Made by a program: the position numbers and the translations under genes. A DNA stretch of 22,841 nucleotides from DAOMOD01 sp035444205 (GTDB taxonomy: Bacteria > Pseudomonadota > Gammaproteobacteria > Xanthomonadales > BPKI01): NCBI GenBank assembly GCA_035444205.1, contig DAOMOD010000046.1:1-22841 (forward strand). The letters run 5' to 3'. How positions within the stretch are numbered: the first letter of the stretch is position 1; every line of letters starts with the position of its first letter. Under the pieces are notes generated by a model. It saw only the letters and a program-made list of their open reading frames with translations, was not told where the DNA came from and did not search any database. Below are positions 13,433-21,526 of this stretch, one piece after another.

Positions 13433-15463
13433 ATGGGCACCGCACCGGGAGCCGGGCTGGTCCTTGTGGTCGCGCTCGTCTGGGCAGCCGGCGGTGCCGT
13501 CGCCTCCCCCGTGGTGGTGAACACTGCCGAGCAGTTCGTCAGCGCAATCGAGCAGGGCGCCTCAGAGATCGTGATCGACGGCGTAGTCGACTTCTCCGCT
13601 GCGCACGGCGGGACCCTCAATGCGCTGCCGATGGTGGTCACAGGCGAGGTGCGCATCACCGGCCGAGAAGGCGCGGCGGTGCGCGCGCTGCAAAGTGGCT
13701 TCCGGCTGGCCGAGATCGGCGAGGGCGCCAACCTGCATATCAGCAACCTGCACGTCGTGGACTTCGCGACCTCTGACAGCGGCGGTGCGCTGTTGTCACA
13801 TGGCAGCAGGCTGCACGTCCAATCCGTGCACTTCATCGGGAATCAGAGCGGCGGCGATGGCGGGGCGATCCACGTCGATGGCGGACAACTCGCACTGAGC
13901 GACTCGGTCTTCATCAACAACCAGGCCACCGGACGTGGTGGCGCCGTCAGCATGCTGAACGCGCGCGCGGGCGGGGCGCTTCAACGAAACCGTTTTCATG
14001 ACAACCTGGCCGGAGCCGGTTGTTCGGTATCGGTGGTGACAGTGCAGGGACCCACCGTACCCCGATTCGAGCGGAGCATTTTTCAGGGCGACTGCGCGGG
14101 CGCGCTGGTCGATATCGACTCCTATTGGGACGGCCCGCATCTGACCCACAACACCTGGCTGGTGCGATCCGGTCAGGCCATTCGCTACGCGGTGCCGACG
14201 GCACGCAGTTCGCAGCAGCTGCGTCCCTTCGGCAATCTGATCCTGCGCACCGGTTCAAACGACGGAATGCCGCTGTGCGTGTTGCCGGACGATTCCGGGA
14301 CCAATTGGCAGGCAGTGCAGACGCAGGGACGTAACATCGTCAGTGACACAAGCTGCCGCCTGGATCATCCGGACGATCTCACCGAACCCGATCCCATGGT
14401 TGTGCTGGACGATCTGGAAAGCCCGTGGCCGCGGCTCGATGGTCCCGCAGCCAACGCGGTCGCCCTTCCCGTTTCCGCCCGCCAGCCACCGCTTTCGGAA
14501 CGCTGTGGTTTTGCCGATGCCTTCGGGCTGGGGCGGCCCCAGGACAGCGCCGGGGACGGAAGTTTCGCCTGCGACCTCGGAGCCGTAGAAGCGCGTCGTG
14601 GCGCCGACATCGGTGCGCCTCAATCAGGTGCCTACTTCGATCCCGACCGCAATGGCGAAGGCTGGCTGGTGGAAATTCTCGAGGACGGACGCGCCTGGCT
14701 GAGCTGGTTCACTTTTGCCGGCATCGGCGACCTCCCCATACTGCGCGAAGCGCAACCCTTCTGGATGGCCGGCGTCGGCCGCGTGGTCGGAAATTCGGTG
14801 GTGGTGGAATCGCTCTACACCTATTTCGGCGGTCGATTCGGCGAACAGTTCGACGCCGAGGACGTTTGGCTTTTCGATGCCATGGGCGGCATGTCCCTGG
14901 TGTTTCCCGACTGCCAGGCGGACCCCGCGGATCCCGGCAGCGTGCACTTCGTAAGCAGGCAGACCGGTCTGGGCGGCGCACGTTCCTGGAGCCACCTGCG
15001 TACCCGAGCGGTCCGGTTGACGCAGCTGGTGAACTGCGATGGCCAACCGAGCGGGCCCCACAGCGGACTGTCGGGCTCGTTCTACGATCCTTCCCGCAAC
15101 GGCGAGGGCCTGATCGTACAGTGGTTGCCGGACGGTCGCGCGTTCCTCGTCTGGTACACCTTCGATCACGAACAAACGCACCTGTGGTTGGTGTCCGCCG
15201 ATATCCAACTGGACGGCCAGCGCCTGACCGCCACCATGATGTATCCGGAAAGCCCCACGTACTTCGGTCCCGAATTCGACGCCGATGCGCTTGCGTTCTC
15301 GCCGTGGGGCACCGTTGTCCTCGATTACCTGGACTGCGACCAAATCGTACTCCACTACGATTCGCTGCTACCGGGCTATGGCAGTGGCAGCCATGACTAC
15401 CAGCGCCTGACGCGGCTCGCGGGAACGAGCTGCCCGTTCGAACCAGAACAGAAGCATCCCTGA
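13433..15463 (+). CDS. Exported beta-helix protein with duplicated C-terminal domain
   Basis: A 676-residue protein. The ATG at 13433 was chosen over 13385 because AAGGGAG lies 11 bases upstream and a clean signal peptide starts there (GAGLVLVVALVWAAGGAVA, cleavage near 24). Residues about 30-300 form parallel beta-helix coils of the polymorphic outer-membrane-protein kind (SGGALLSHGSRLHVQSVHF, GGDGGAIHVDGGQLALSDSVF, GRGGAVSML) and an 'omega' CDLGAVEAR end. Two copies of one domain follow, each opening SG-x-[YF]-[FY]-D-P-x-RNGEG: 398-520 (SGAYFDPDRNGEGW, WLSWFTF, YTYFGGRFGEQFDAEDV, FPDCQ) and 547-670 (SGSFYDPSRNGEGL, FLVWYTF, PTYFGPEFDADALAF, YLDCDQ). Secreted or surface-bound; no enzyme site recognised. 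It has no GFE tail. Confidence 0.8.
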   Translation: MGTAPGAGLVLVVALVWAAGGAVASPVVVNTAEQFVSAIEQGASEIVIDGVVDFSAAHGGTLNALPMVVTGEVRITGREGAAVRALQSGFRLAEIGEGANLHISNLHVVDFATSDSGGALLSHGSRLHVQSVHFIGNQSGGDGGAIHVDGGQLALSDSVFINNQATGRGGAVSMLNARAGGALQRNRFHDNLAGAGCSVSVVTVQGPTVPRFERSIFQGDCAGALVDIDSYWDGPHLTHNTWLVRSGQAIRYAVPTARSSQQLRPFGNLILRTGSNDGMPLCVLPDDSGTNWQAVQTQGRNIVSDTSCRLDHPDDLTEPDPMVVLDDLESPWPRLDGPAANAVALPVSARQPPLSERCGFADAFGLGRPQDSAGDGSFACDLGAVEARRGADIGAPQSGAYFDPDRNGEGWLVEILEDGRAWLSWFTFAGIGDLPILREAQPFWMAGVGRVVGNSVVVESLYTYFGGRFGEQFDAEDVWLFDAMGGMSLVFPDCQADPADPGSVHFVSRQTGLGGARSWSHLRTRAVRLTQLVNCDGQPSGPHSGLSGSFYDPSRNGEGLIVQWLPDGRAFLVWYTFDHEQTHLWLVSADIQLDGQRLTATMMYPESPTYFGPEFDADALAFSPWGTVVLDYLDCDQIVLHYDSLLPGYGSGSHDYQRLTRLAGTSCPFEPEQKHP

Positions 15464-15569
15464 GCAGACGGGAGATCGAAGGCACCGATGCGGCCACATC
15501 GGGCTGTTCGGCTTCCTGCCACCCGCGAATCCTGAAGGCGCAGCGCCCCAGCTCGCGCGCAGCGCTCCA

Positions 15570-15593
15570 GCCGCCCACCCGTAGACGGGCGGC
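15570..15593. repeat. Strong hairpin after the beta-helix gene
   Basis: GCCGCCC (15570-15576) pairs with GGGCGGC (15587-15593), and an alternative inner pairing CCCGT (15578-15582) / ACGGG (15585-15589) is possible. It lies 107 bases after the stop at 15463 and before the MarR promoter. No T-run follows, so it may insulate the two genes but is not a standard terminator. No gene was seen in 15464-15668. Confidence 0.45.
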
Positions 15594-15610
15594 ACTCAGG
15601 TTCGAACCCG

Positions 15611-15639
15611 TTGACAGCTCTCGCGGGCCTGATTATAGT
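15611..15639 (+). promoter_or_regulatory. Strong sigma70 promoter of the MarR/ArsN1 cluster
   Basis: Perfect -35 box TTGACA (15611-15616), an exact 17-base spacer, and -10 box TATAGT (15634-15639). The predicted transcript start is near 15646, about 23 bases before the MarR start. It is the best promoter in the window. Confidence 0.8.
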
Positions 15640-15654
15640 TGCGCCTACCAACTA
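15636..15654. promoter_or_regulatory. MarR-type operator overlapping the promoter
   Basis: TAGTTG (15636-15641) and CAACTA (15649-15654) form a perfect inverted repeat with a 7-base spacer. It covers the end of the -10 box and the transcript start. This size and symmetry fit a winged-helix dimer of the MarR family, so the gene at 15669 probably represses itself here. Confidence 0.65.
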
Positions 15655-15668
15655 AATCTGCGACCGTG

Positions 15669-16181
15669 ATGCCTTCCCGCAACCCAACCACCGTCGACGC
15701 AACCACGCTGGTTTTTCACCAGGCGCTCTCGGACCTGGTGCGCATCTACCAGTATCGCGACCGCGACCGCATCTGCTGCCATGACATTTCGATCACGCAG
15801 TGCCACGCGCTGGAAATTCTTGTCGCGCGCGGGCCGCTGCGCAGCCAGGCGCTGGCAGAGGCGCTGCGCCTGGACAAGAGCACGGTGACCCGGGTGGTGG
15901 ACGCCCTGGAGCGCAAGGTCTATGTGGAGCGCCTGGCCGATCCTTCGGACGCACGCGCCGTGCTGTTGCGCACCACCGGCAAGGGCGCTGGGCTATACCG
16001 CAGGATTCACGATGAGTTGATCGTCGAGGAAGCGGCGCTGCTCGGCGACCTCGATCCCGATGTCCGTGCCGGTGCCACCGAAGTGCTGCGCCGGCTGGCA
16101 CGCGCTGCCGAACGCCGCTTTGCCCCGGCATGCACAACCGCCTGTCTTCCGAGCGAGAGCGACGCGCGCCGCTGCGCGTGA
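15669..16181 (+). CDS. MarR-family transcriptional regulator
   Basis: A 170-residue winged-helix protein. Seen: dimerisation helix FHQALSDLVRIYQYRDRD (about 16-33), DISITQCHALEILVARGPLRSQALAEAL, the recognition helix RLDKSTVTRVVDALERKVYVERL, and the wing ADPSDARAVLLRTTGKG. The C-terminal helices LGDLDPDVRAGATEVLRRLARAAERRFA complete the dimer interface. A CC pair (residues 37-38, near RICCHD) and further Cys near the C-terminus (CTTAC) could sense thiol-reactive agents or arsenicals; this is inference. It stands first in a cluster with an ArsN1-type acetyltransferase and an ArsO-like flavoprotein, and its promoter carries a matching palindrome. Possible starts are the ATG at 15669 or the GTG just before it. 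Confidence 0.85.
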   Translation: MPSRNPTTVDATTLVFHQALSDLVRIYQYRDRDRICCHDISITQCHALEILVARGPLRSQALAEALRLDKSTVTRVVDALERKVYVERLADPSDARAVLLRTTGKGAGLYRRIHDELIVEEAALLGDLDPDVRAGATEVLRRLARAAERRFAPACTTACLPSESDARRCA

Positions 16182-16199
16182 GTCCCTTTTTTATCCAAA

Positions 16200-16216
16200 T
16201 AGTTGTTACTGCCAAT
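16200..16216. promoter_or_regulatory. Degenerate second MarR-type site before arsN1
   Basis: TAGTTG (16200-16205), 7 bases, then CAAT (16213-16216): the same left arm and spacing as the operator at 15636-15654, with three of the six right-arm bases kept in register. It sits between the regulator stop and the acetyltransferase start. It may be a weak second site, or a chance match. Confidence 0.3.
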
Positions 16217-16226
16217 GGAACAGCCC

Positions 16227-16775
16227 ATGAACCGCATCCGTCAGGCCCGCGTAGACGATGCAGCCGCCATCGTCGCCATCTACAACCAGGGCATCGAGGA
16301 ACGCCAGGCGACTTTCGAGACCGAACCACGCAGCGTCGGAGATATCGTCGGTCGCATCCGTGATGGCGAGCGCCATCCGCTGCTGGTCGCCTGCAACGAC
16401 GACGGTGATGTCGTCGGCTGGGCGGGGGTGGCGCCCTACCGGTCGCGTGCCTGCTACGACGGCGTCGGCGAGTTTTCGGTGTATCTCGATCGCAAGGCAC
16501 GTAGCAACGGCATCGGCCGTGCGCTGATGGAGGCACTGATCGGCGCGACGCGCATGCGCGGCTACTGGAAACTCGTTTCACGCATCTTCCCCGCCAACCG
16601 GGCCAGCCGGGCGCTGTGCCAAAGCTGCGGCTTCCGCGAGGTGGGCACCTACCGCAGCCATGCCCGTCTCGATGGACGCTTCGAGGATGTAGTCATCGTC
16701 GAACGGCTGATCCCGGAGAACCTGACTGAAGCCGAAGCGCCGACGCGCACGGTCACCGCCATCGAGGAGTCCTGA
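16227..16775 (+). CDS. arsN1: ArsN1-type GNAT acetyltransferase (arsinothricin/phosphinothricin family)
   Basis: A 182-residue GNAT protein. Seen: IRQARVDDAAAIVAIYNQGIEERQATFETEPRS (about 4-36), GWAGVAPYRSRACYDGVGEFSVYLDRKARSNGIGRALMEALI with the acetyl-CoA loop RSNGIG, WKLVSRIFPANRASRALCQSCGFREVGTYRSHARLDGRFEDVVIVERLIPENL. The EFSVYL strand, KLVSRIF and DVVIVERLIPENL ending are typical of the ArsN1 group, whose studied members acetylate the amino group of arsinothricin or phosphinothricin and so detoxify them. Specificity here is inferred. The ATG at 16227 matches the usual N-terminus; in-frame starts at 16203 and 16215 are possible. One base separates its stop from the flavoprotein remnant. 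Confidence 0.8.
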   Translation: MNRIRQARVDDAAAIVAIYNQGIEERQATFETEPRSVGDIVGRIRDGERHPLLVACNDDGDVVGWAGVAPYRSRACYDGVGEFSVYLDRKARSNGIGRALMEALIGATRMRGYWKLVSRIFPANRASRALCQSCGFREVGTYRSHARLDGRFEDVVIVERLIPENLTEAEAPTRTVTAIEES

Positions 16776-16776
16776 C

Positions 16777-17233
16777 ATGAATGCTTCCCTTCCCGTAGTC
16801 GTCATTGGCGCAGGCCCCATCGGACTGGCCGCCGCCAGCCACCTGCTGCATCGTGGCTTCCAGCCGCTTGTGCTGGAACGTGGCAGCGACGTGGGCCAGG
16901 CCATGCAGTCCTGGGCCCATGTGCGCATGTTCTCGCCATGGGAATTCAACGCTGCTCACCGGCTACGAACAGGTGCGCTCGGTCGTCGCCGCCATCGCCG
17001 GCGACTGGGACGCTGCGCGCAGGGTGGAGTTGACCCTGCCCGAGACCGGCGTGTGCATCACGCAGTTCGCTGAAAATGAGGCGTCGGCTGGACCACCTGT
17101 GGCCTGCTGCGGGGGTCCGCCGATCTCCAATCCGGCGGCCTGCTGTGTGCGCGACGAAAAGGCGAGACAGCGCGGAGAAGCCGGCTGTGGCTGTACGAAG
17201 AAGCGCCGGACCGAAGCGCGTTGTTGTGTCTGA
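16777..17233 (+). pseudogene. ArsO-like flavoprotein monooxygenase with internal deletion
   Basis: The first ~58 residues (LPVVVIGAGPIGLAAASHLLHRGFQPLVLERG, with GxGxxG, then WAHVRMFSPWEFN) are the N-terminus of a flavin-binding oxidoreductase often found beside arsN and arsenic genes. At about 16951 the frame changes by +1 to LLTGYEQVRSVVAAIAGDWDAARRVELTLPETGVCITQF, followed by a Cys-rich end (VACCGGPP, ACCVRDEKARQRGEAGCGC, RCCV), which fits the C-terminus of the same protein family. The NAD(P)H- and substrate-binding middle, several hundred residues in full-length relatives, is missing. The ribosome-binding site (GAGGAG) and ATG are intact, so a short N-terminal peptide could still be made, but the enzyme is dead. 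Assignment of the C-terminal piece is from memory of the family. Confidence 0.72.
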
Positions 17234-17341
17234 AAGCATCGGGTCCGCATGGCGTGCTTCGGAGCTCACGCGGATCGTACGTTCCGGCCAGGAGCCCACT
17301 CGTGGTCGAACGTGACGCGGCGTCGATGCAGGGGGACGGTC

Positions 17342-17355
17342 GGGACTGAGGTCCC
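17342..17355. repeat. Short palindromic repeat between convergent genes
   Basis: GGGAC-TGAG-GTCCC, followed by TCCCAC, matches the GGGACTGAnGTCCCTCCCAC type scattered in Xanthomonadales genomes (from memory). It lies between the ends of the flavoprotein remnant and the UPF0149 gene. Confidence 0.55.
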
Positions 17356-17378
17356 TCCCACAGAAGGTGGCTGTCGCG

Positions 17379-18050
17379 CTAGTGCACGCGACGGCCGCCG
17401 CGTCGCTTCGGCGGGGTGGCCGGTTCGGCGGCGCTCCCGCCGGACAGCCTACGCAGCAGGCCGGCATCGTCCTCGGGCGGATAATCGCGCCAGTACTGAC
17501 GCAGGTCGAGCACGGCGGAAGGCAGGATGCGCAGGCAGTGCTGGACCTCGGCGCGGTCCAGCGGAGGCTGACCGGGCTCACGAAACTCCTCCCACAGACC
17601 CTCGTCCATGGACAGCGCAATGATCGGATTGAGAATCTCCATCAGGCGCGGGTCGGTCGCCAGGCGCATGCCCCAGATGCCGGCGCGCAGGTCGACGCCG
17701 CTGACGAATCCCTCGCACCAGCCGCCGGGGCCACCGGGCTGCTCGGCGTCGCCCTCGGCGATCACCGGCTGATAGCGGAATCGATCCAGCTCGCGCTGGA
17801 TCTCGCGCTGCAGGCGCAGCACGAGGACCACCAGGTCGGCCGGTGGCGGACCCACCTGCTGCGCATCGGGATCATTGCCGAGCACACGCATCAGCCATTC
17901 CTCCGCACGCGGCGGCGGTTCCGGTCCGACCAGGCAGGCGGTGAGCAGCCCCTGGGCGCCGTCGAGTCCAAGGCTGCCCGGTCGGCTGGAAAGGCGTGCG
18001 CCCAACTCTTCCAGCTCGGCCGGCAGCAGTGGCAGGTCGAGTTCCTTCAT
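17379..18050 (-). CDS. UPF0149 (YgfB/YecA-like) family protein
   Basis: A 223-residue protein with the UPF0149 pattern: LGLDGAQGLLTACLVGPEPPPRAEEWL (28-54), then LQREIQRELDRFRYQPVIAE, then GGWCEGFVSGVDLRAGIWG (about 106-124) and LPSAVLDLRQYWRD. The paired 'DGxxGxLTAxxxGPE' and 'WCxGFxxGxxLxxxxW' blocks define the family, an all-helical cytoplasmic protein of uncertain role. The end is a basic tail (PPKRRGGRRVH) without the Cys-rich SEC-C metal motif that some relatives carry. Its ATG overlaps the exodeoxyribonuclease III stop by 4 bases (ATGA), so the two are translationally coupled. Confidence 0.85.
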   Translation of the reverse strand: MKELDLPLLPAELEELGARLSSRPGSLGLDGAQGLLTACLVGPEPPPRAEEWLMRVLGNDPDAQQVGPPPADLVVLVLRLQREIQRELDRFRYQPVIAEGDAEQPGGPGGWCEGFVSGVDLRAGIWGMRLATDPRLMEILNPIIALSMDEGLWEEFREPGQPPLDRAEVQHCLRILPSAVLDLRQYWRDYPPEDDAGLLRRLSGGSAAEPATPPKRRGGRRVH

Positions 18051-18814
18051 GGCGCGATCTCGGCCAGCACCGGGGTGTGATCGGAAGGCCGCTCCCAGGT
18101 GCGTGGTTCACGGTCGATGGCAGCGCCGCCGACGGCGCCCTTCAGCGCCTCGGACACCAGCACCAGATCGATGCGCAGACCGAGGTTGCGGCGGAACCCG
18201 GCCTGACGGTAGTCCCACCAGCTGTAGTAGCCGCCGTCGTCCTCGAACAGGCGGAAGCTGTCGTGCAGGCCGAGATCGAGAAGCCTTTTCAGTGCATCGC
18301 GCTCCGGCGTGGAGCACAGGATCTTCTCGTGCCAGGCGGCTGGATCATGGACGTCGCGGTCGTCCGGCGCGATGTTGAAGTCGCCGAGCACGACCAGCCT
18401 GGGGTGTTGGCGGATCTCGTCGGCCAGCCACTCGTGCAGCGCCTTCAGCCAACGCAGCTTGTACTCGAACTTCTCGCTGCCGACGGCCTGGCCGTTGACC
18501 ACGTAGACGTTGACCACACGCAGATCGCCGTAACTCGCGGCCAGCACGCGCCGTTGCGGATCGTCGAGGCCGGGCATCTCGCGCACCACATCGACGCCTT
18601 CGCCGCGCGCCAGCAGGGCCACCCCGTTGTAGGTCTTCTGGCCGTTGCAAATGCACTGATAGCCAGCCTCGGCCAGGGCCTCGACGGGGAAGCGCGCGTC
18701 TTCCAGCTTGGTTTCCTGCAACGCCAGGATGTCGGGTTCGGCCTGTTCGCACCAGGTCAGAACGTGCGGCAGGCGCACGCTCAGGGAATTGACGTTCCAG
18801 GACGCGATCTTCAC
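18047..18814 (-). CDS. xthA: Exodeoxyribonuclease III (AP endonuclease)
   Basis: A 255-residue, full-length member of the ExoIII/AP endonuclease family, which cuts DNA at abasic sites and removes 3' blocks in base-excision repair. Catalytic residues are all visible: Asn7 in SWNVNS, Glu34 in LQETK, Tyr104 in VNVYVVNG, Asp145 and Asn147 in LGDFNIAP, and Asp245-His246 in SDHTPV. NLGLRIDLVLVS (210-221) is also typical. It lies 12 bases after the GGDEF gene and overlaps the UPF0149 gene at its end, so it is the middle gene of a three-gene operon. Confidence 0.93.
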   Translation of the reverse strand: MKIASWNVNSLSVRLPHVLTWCEQAEPDILALQETKLEDARFPVEALAEAGYQCICNGQKTYNGVALLARGEGVDVVREMPGLDDPQRRVLAASYGDLRVVNVYVVNGQAVGSEKFEYKLRWLKALHEWLADEIRQHPRLVVLGDFNIAPDDRDVHDPAAWHEKILCSTPERDALKRLLDLGLHDSFRLFEDDGGYYSWWDYRQAGFRRNLGLRIDLVLVSEALKGAVGGAAIDREPRTWERPSDHTPVLAEIAP

Positions 18815-18826
18815 GCCAGGGCCGCC

Positions 18827-19864
18827 TCAACCGGGCAGGTGATAACTGTTGCCGCCGTGCGACTTGACCTCGTAGAGCGCGATGTCGGCTTCGGTATACC
18901 AGTGTGACCAGTCGCGGTCCTGGTCGCACAGATGTCCACCCACGCTGATATGGACGCGCAGTTCGTGCTGCGGTTCGGGGAAGCGCAGCGAGCGCGTCGC
19001 GGCCACGATTTCGCGTGCGCGCGAGACCGCCTCGTCGATGCTGTCGACCTGCGCCAGCAGGGCAAACTCGTCGCCGCCGAGACGGCAGGGCAGGTCGCAG
19101 GGCTGGGCCACGCCCTCGACTTCGCGGGCCACCGCGCGCAGCACGTCGTCGCCCACCAGATGGCCACGAAGATCGTTGATCTGCTTGAAGCGGTCGAGGT
19201 CGATCAGCAGCAGGCACAGCTGGGTGCCGGGGACCAGATTCTGCGGCAGGGTATCGAGGAAGGCGTACAGGCCGCGCCGGTTGCAAAGACCGGTGAGCTC
19301 GTCGGTGTGGATCAGGCGGGTGGCGGTATCGAGCTGGGTGCGCGTGTTGCGCAGCGAGTGCAGGGTCTTCAGCAGATCCTCGTTGCGCCGCTTGAGGCTG
19401 GCGACCAGTTGCTGTTCGCTGGCCACCAGGTACGCGAAGGAGCGGCGCATGAACTGCGCGATCAGTTCCGGCTCGCGCTGCAGCAGCGATTCGAACACGG
19501 CGTGCTCGATCACATGGACCACGCTCTGGCGCTCTGCGGCGGCGCTGGCCACGCGGCTGTGATTGCCGATGAACAGCGCCAGCTCGCCGATGAATTCGCG
19601 CTCGCCGATCAGCTTGTCGGGCAGGCCGTCGCCGAAGCTCAGGCGCACGCAACCCGATTCGATGACGAACATGCTGCGGCCCAGTTCGCCGCGGCGGAAG
19701 ATCAGCTCGCCGGGTGCCAGCTCGCGGCGGGTGCCGGTCTGAATGAACAGATTGAGCTCGCGGTCGGAAAGCTGGCGCGGCAGAAGCGGCGTGCGCAGCG
19801 AGGCCGTCGCGGGAACGAGCGTGCCTTCGTCCTCGGGCAGAACGTCGTCGGATGCGCTGGACAT
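18827..19864 (-). CDS. Diguanylate cyclase with cyclic-nucleotide-binding domain
   Basis: A 345-residue cytoplasmic protein. Residues about 35-140 are a cNMP-binding (CRP-like) domain: PGELIFRRGELGRSMFVIESGCVRLSF, then the phosphate cassette FIGELALFIGNHSRVASA with Glu94 and Arg104. A helical, probably coiled-coil linker (145-180) leads to a GGDEF domain: HTDELTGLCNRRGLYAFL, LLIDLDRFKQINDLRGHLVGDDVL, and an intact GGDEF at 263-267, so it should make c-di-GMP from GTP. The allosteric RxxD inhibition site is missing (Gln254 replaces Arg, Asp257 kept), so product feedback is probably lost. The ATG at 19864 has AGGGAA 7 bases upstream. It is the first gene of the operon with xthA and UPF0149. Confidence 0.9.
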   Translation of the reverse strand: MSSASDDVLPEDEGTLVPATASLRTPLLPRQLSDRELNLFIQTGTRRELAPGELIFRRGELGRSMFVIESGCVRLSFGDGLPDKLIGEREFIGELALFIGNHSRVASAAAERQSVVHVIEHAVFESLLQREPELIAQFMRRSFAYLVASEQQLVASLKRRNEDLLKTLHSLRNTRTQLDTATRLIHTDELTGLCNRRGLYAFLDTLPQNLVPGTQLCLLLIDLDRFKQINDLRGHLVGDDVLRAVAREVEGVAQPCDLPCRLGGDEFALLAQVDSIDEAVSRAREIVAATRSLRFPEPQHELRVHISVGGHLCDQDRDWSHWYTEADIALYEVKSHGGNSYHLPG

Positions 19865-19951
19865 GCAGTTTTCCCTGGCCTTGCTCCAACCGACGAGTGT
19901 ACCCGATGGCAGCGGCAGGTGGCCTAGGCCGCGTGCACGATACGAAAAGTC

Positions 19952-20036
19952 ACAACGATGCCCGCCGCCCCGGGTATTGGCACCCCCCTCCGGACGCATA
20001 CGGGCCGGCCGGTCTCCCCCCGGCGGACATCGTTGT
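19952..20036 (-). other. Long-range inverted repeat between aceA and GGDEF gene
   Basis: In the minus-strand transcript, 20036-20022 (ACAACGATGTCCGCC) can pair along its whole length with 19966-19952 (GGCGGGCATCGTTGT): 14 Watson-Crick pairs plus one G-U. The GC-rich 55-base loop between them has further pairing potential. TTTT occurs 3 bases after the stem. It may end the aceA transcript or be a structured leader for the GGDEF gene. No known RNA family was recognised. The remainder of 19865-20095 shows nothing else. Confidence 0.45.
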
Positions 20037-20095
20037 TAGCAAACCGCGGCCGCGACCAGGCGTCGGCGGCCCAGCGCAACGTCGGCGCCAGGGCG

Positions 20096-21400
<1,305 letters not shown>

Positions 21401-21454
21401 GGGGGTCTCCGGTGGTGCGGATGGTGCGTGGTGGTCATGACGTGCCGATCTCCT

Positions 21455-21513
21455 GTAGGAGCCCACCTTGTGGGCGACCGGCGCATCGGGTCGCCCACAA
21501 GGTGGGCTCCTAC
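21455..21513. repeat. Large perfect palindrome (GTAGGAGCCCAC type) between aceB and aceA
   Basis: Two perfectly complementary 25-base arms (21455-21479 and 21489-21513) enclose a 9-base loop. The outer end is GTAGGAGCCCAC and the inner part is TTGTGGGCGACC. This sequence type is a widely dispersed intergenic repeat in Xanthomonadales and pseudomonads (from memory). It stands 13 bases after the aceB stop and 54 bases before the aceA start on the same strand. Confidence 0.85.
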
Positions 21514-21526
21514 CAAAGAATTCGAT

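Noticed and set aside
15599..15608. GGTTCGAACC palindrome, like a tRNA T-loop
   Set aside because: No T-stem pairing, anticodon arm or acceptor stem could be found on either strand around it; it is probably a chance palindrome near the MarR promoter.
19952..20036. Known riboswitch or SRP RNA between aceA and the GGDEF gene
   Set aside because: The long stem is real but the loop does not match the conserved cores I know for c-di-GMP, SAM or glycine riboswitches or for 4.5S RNA; kept only as an unassigned structure.
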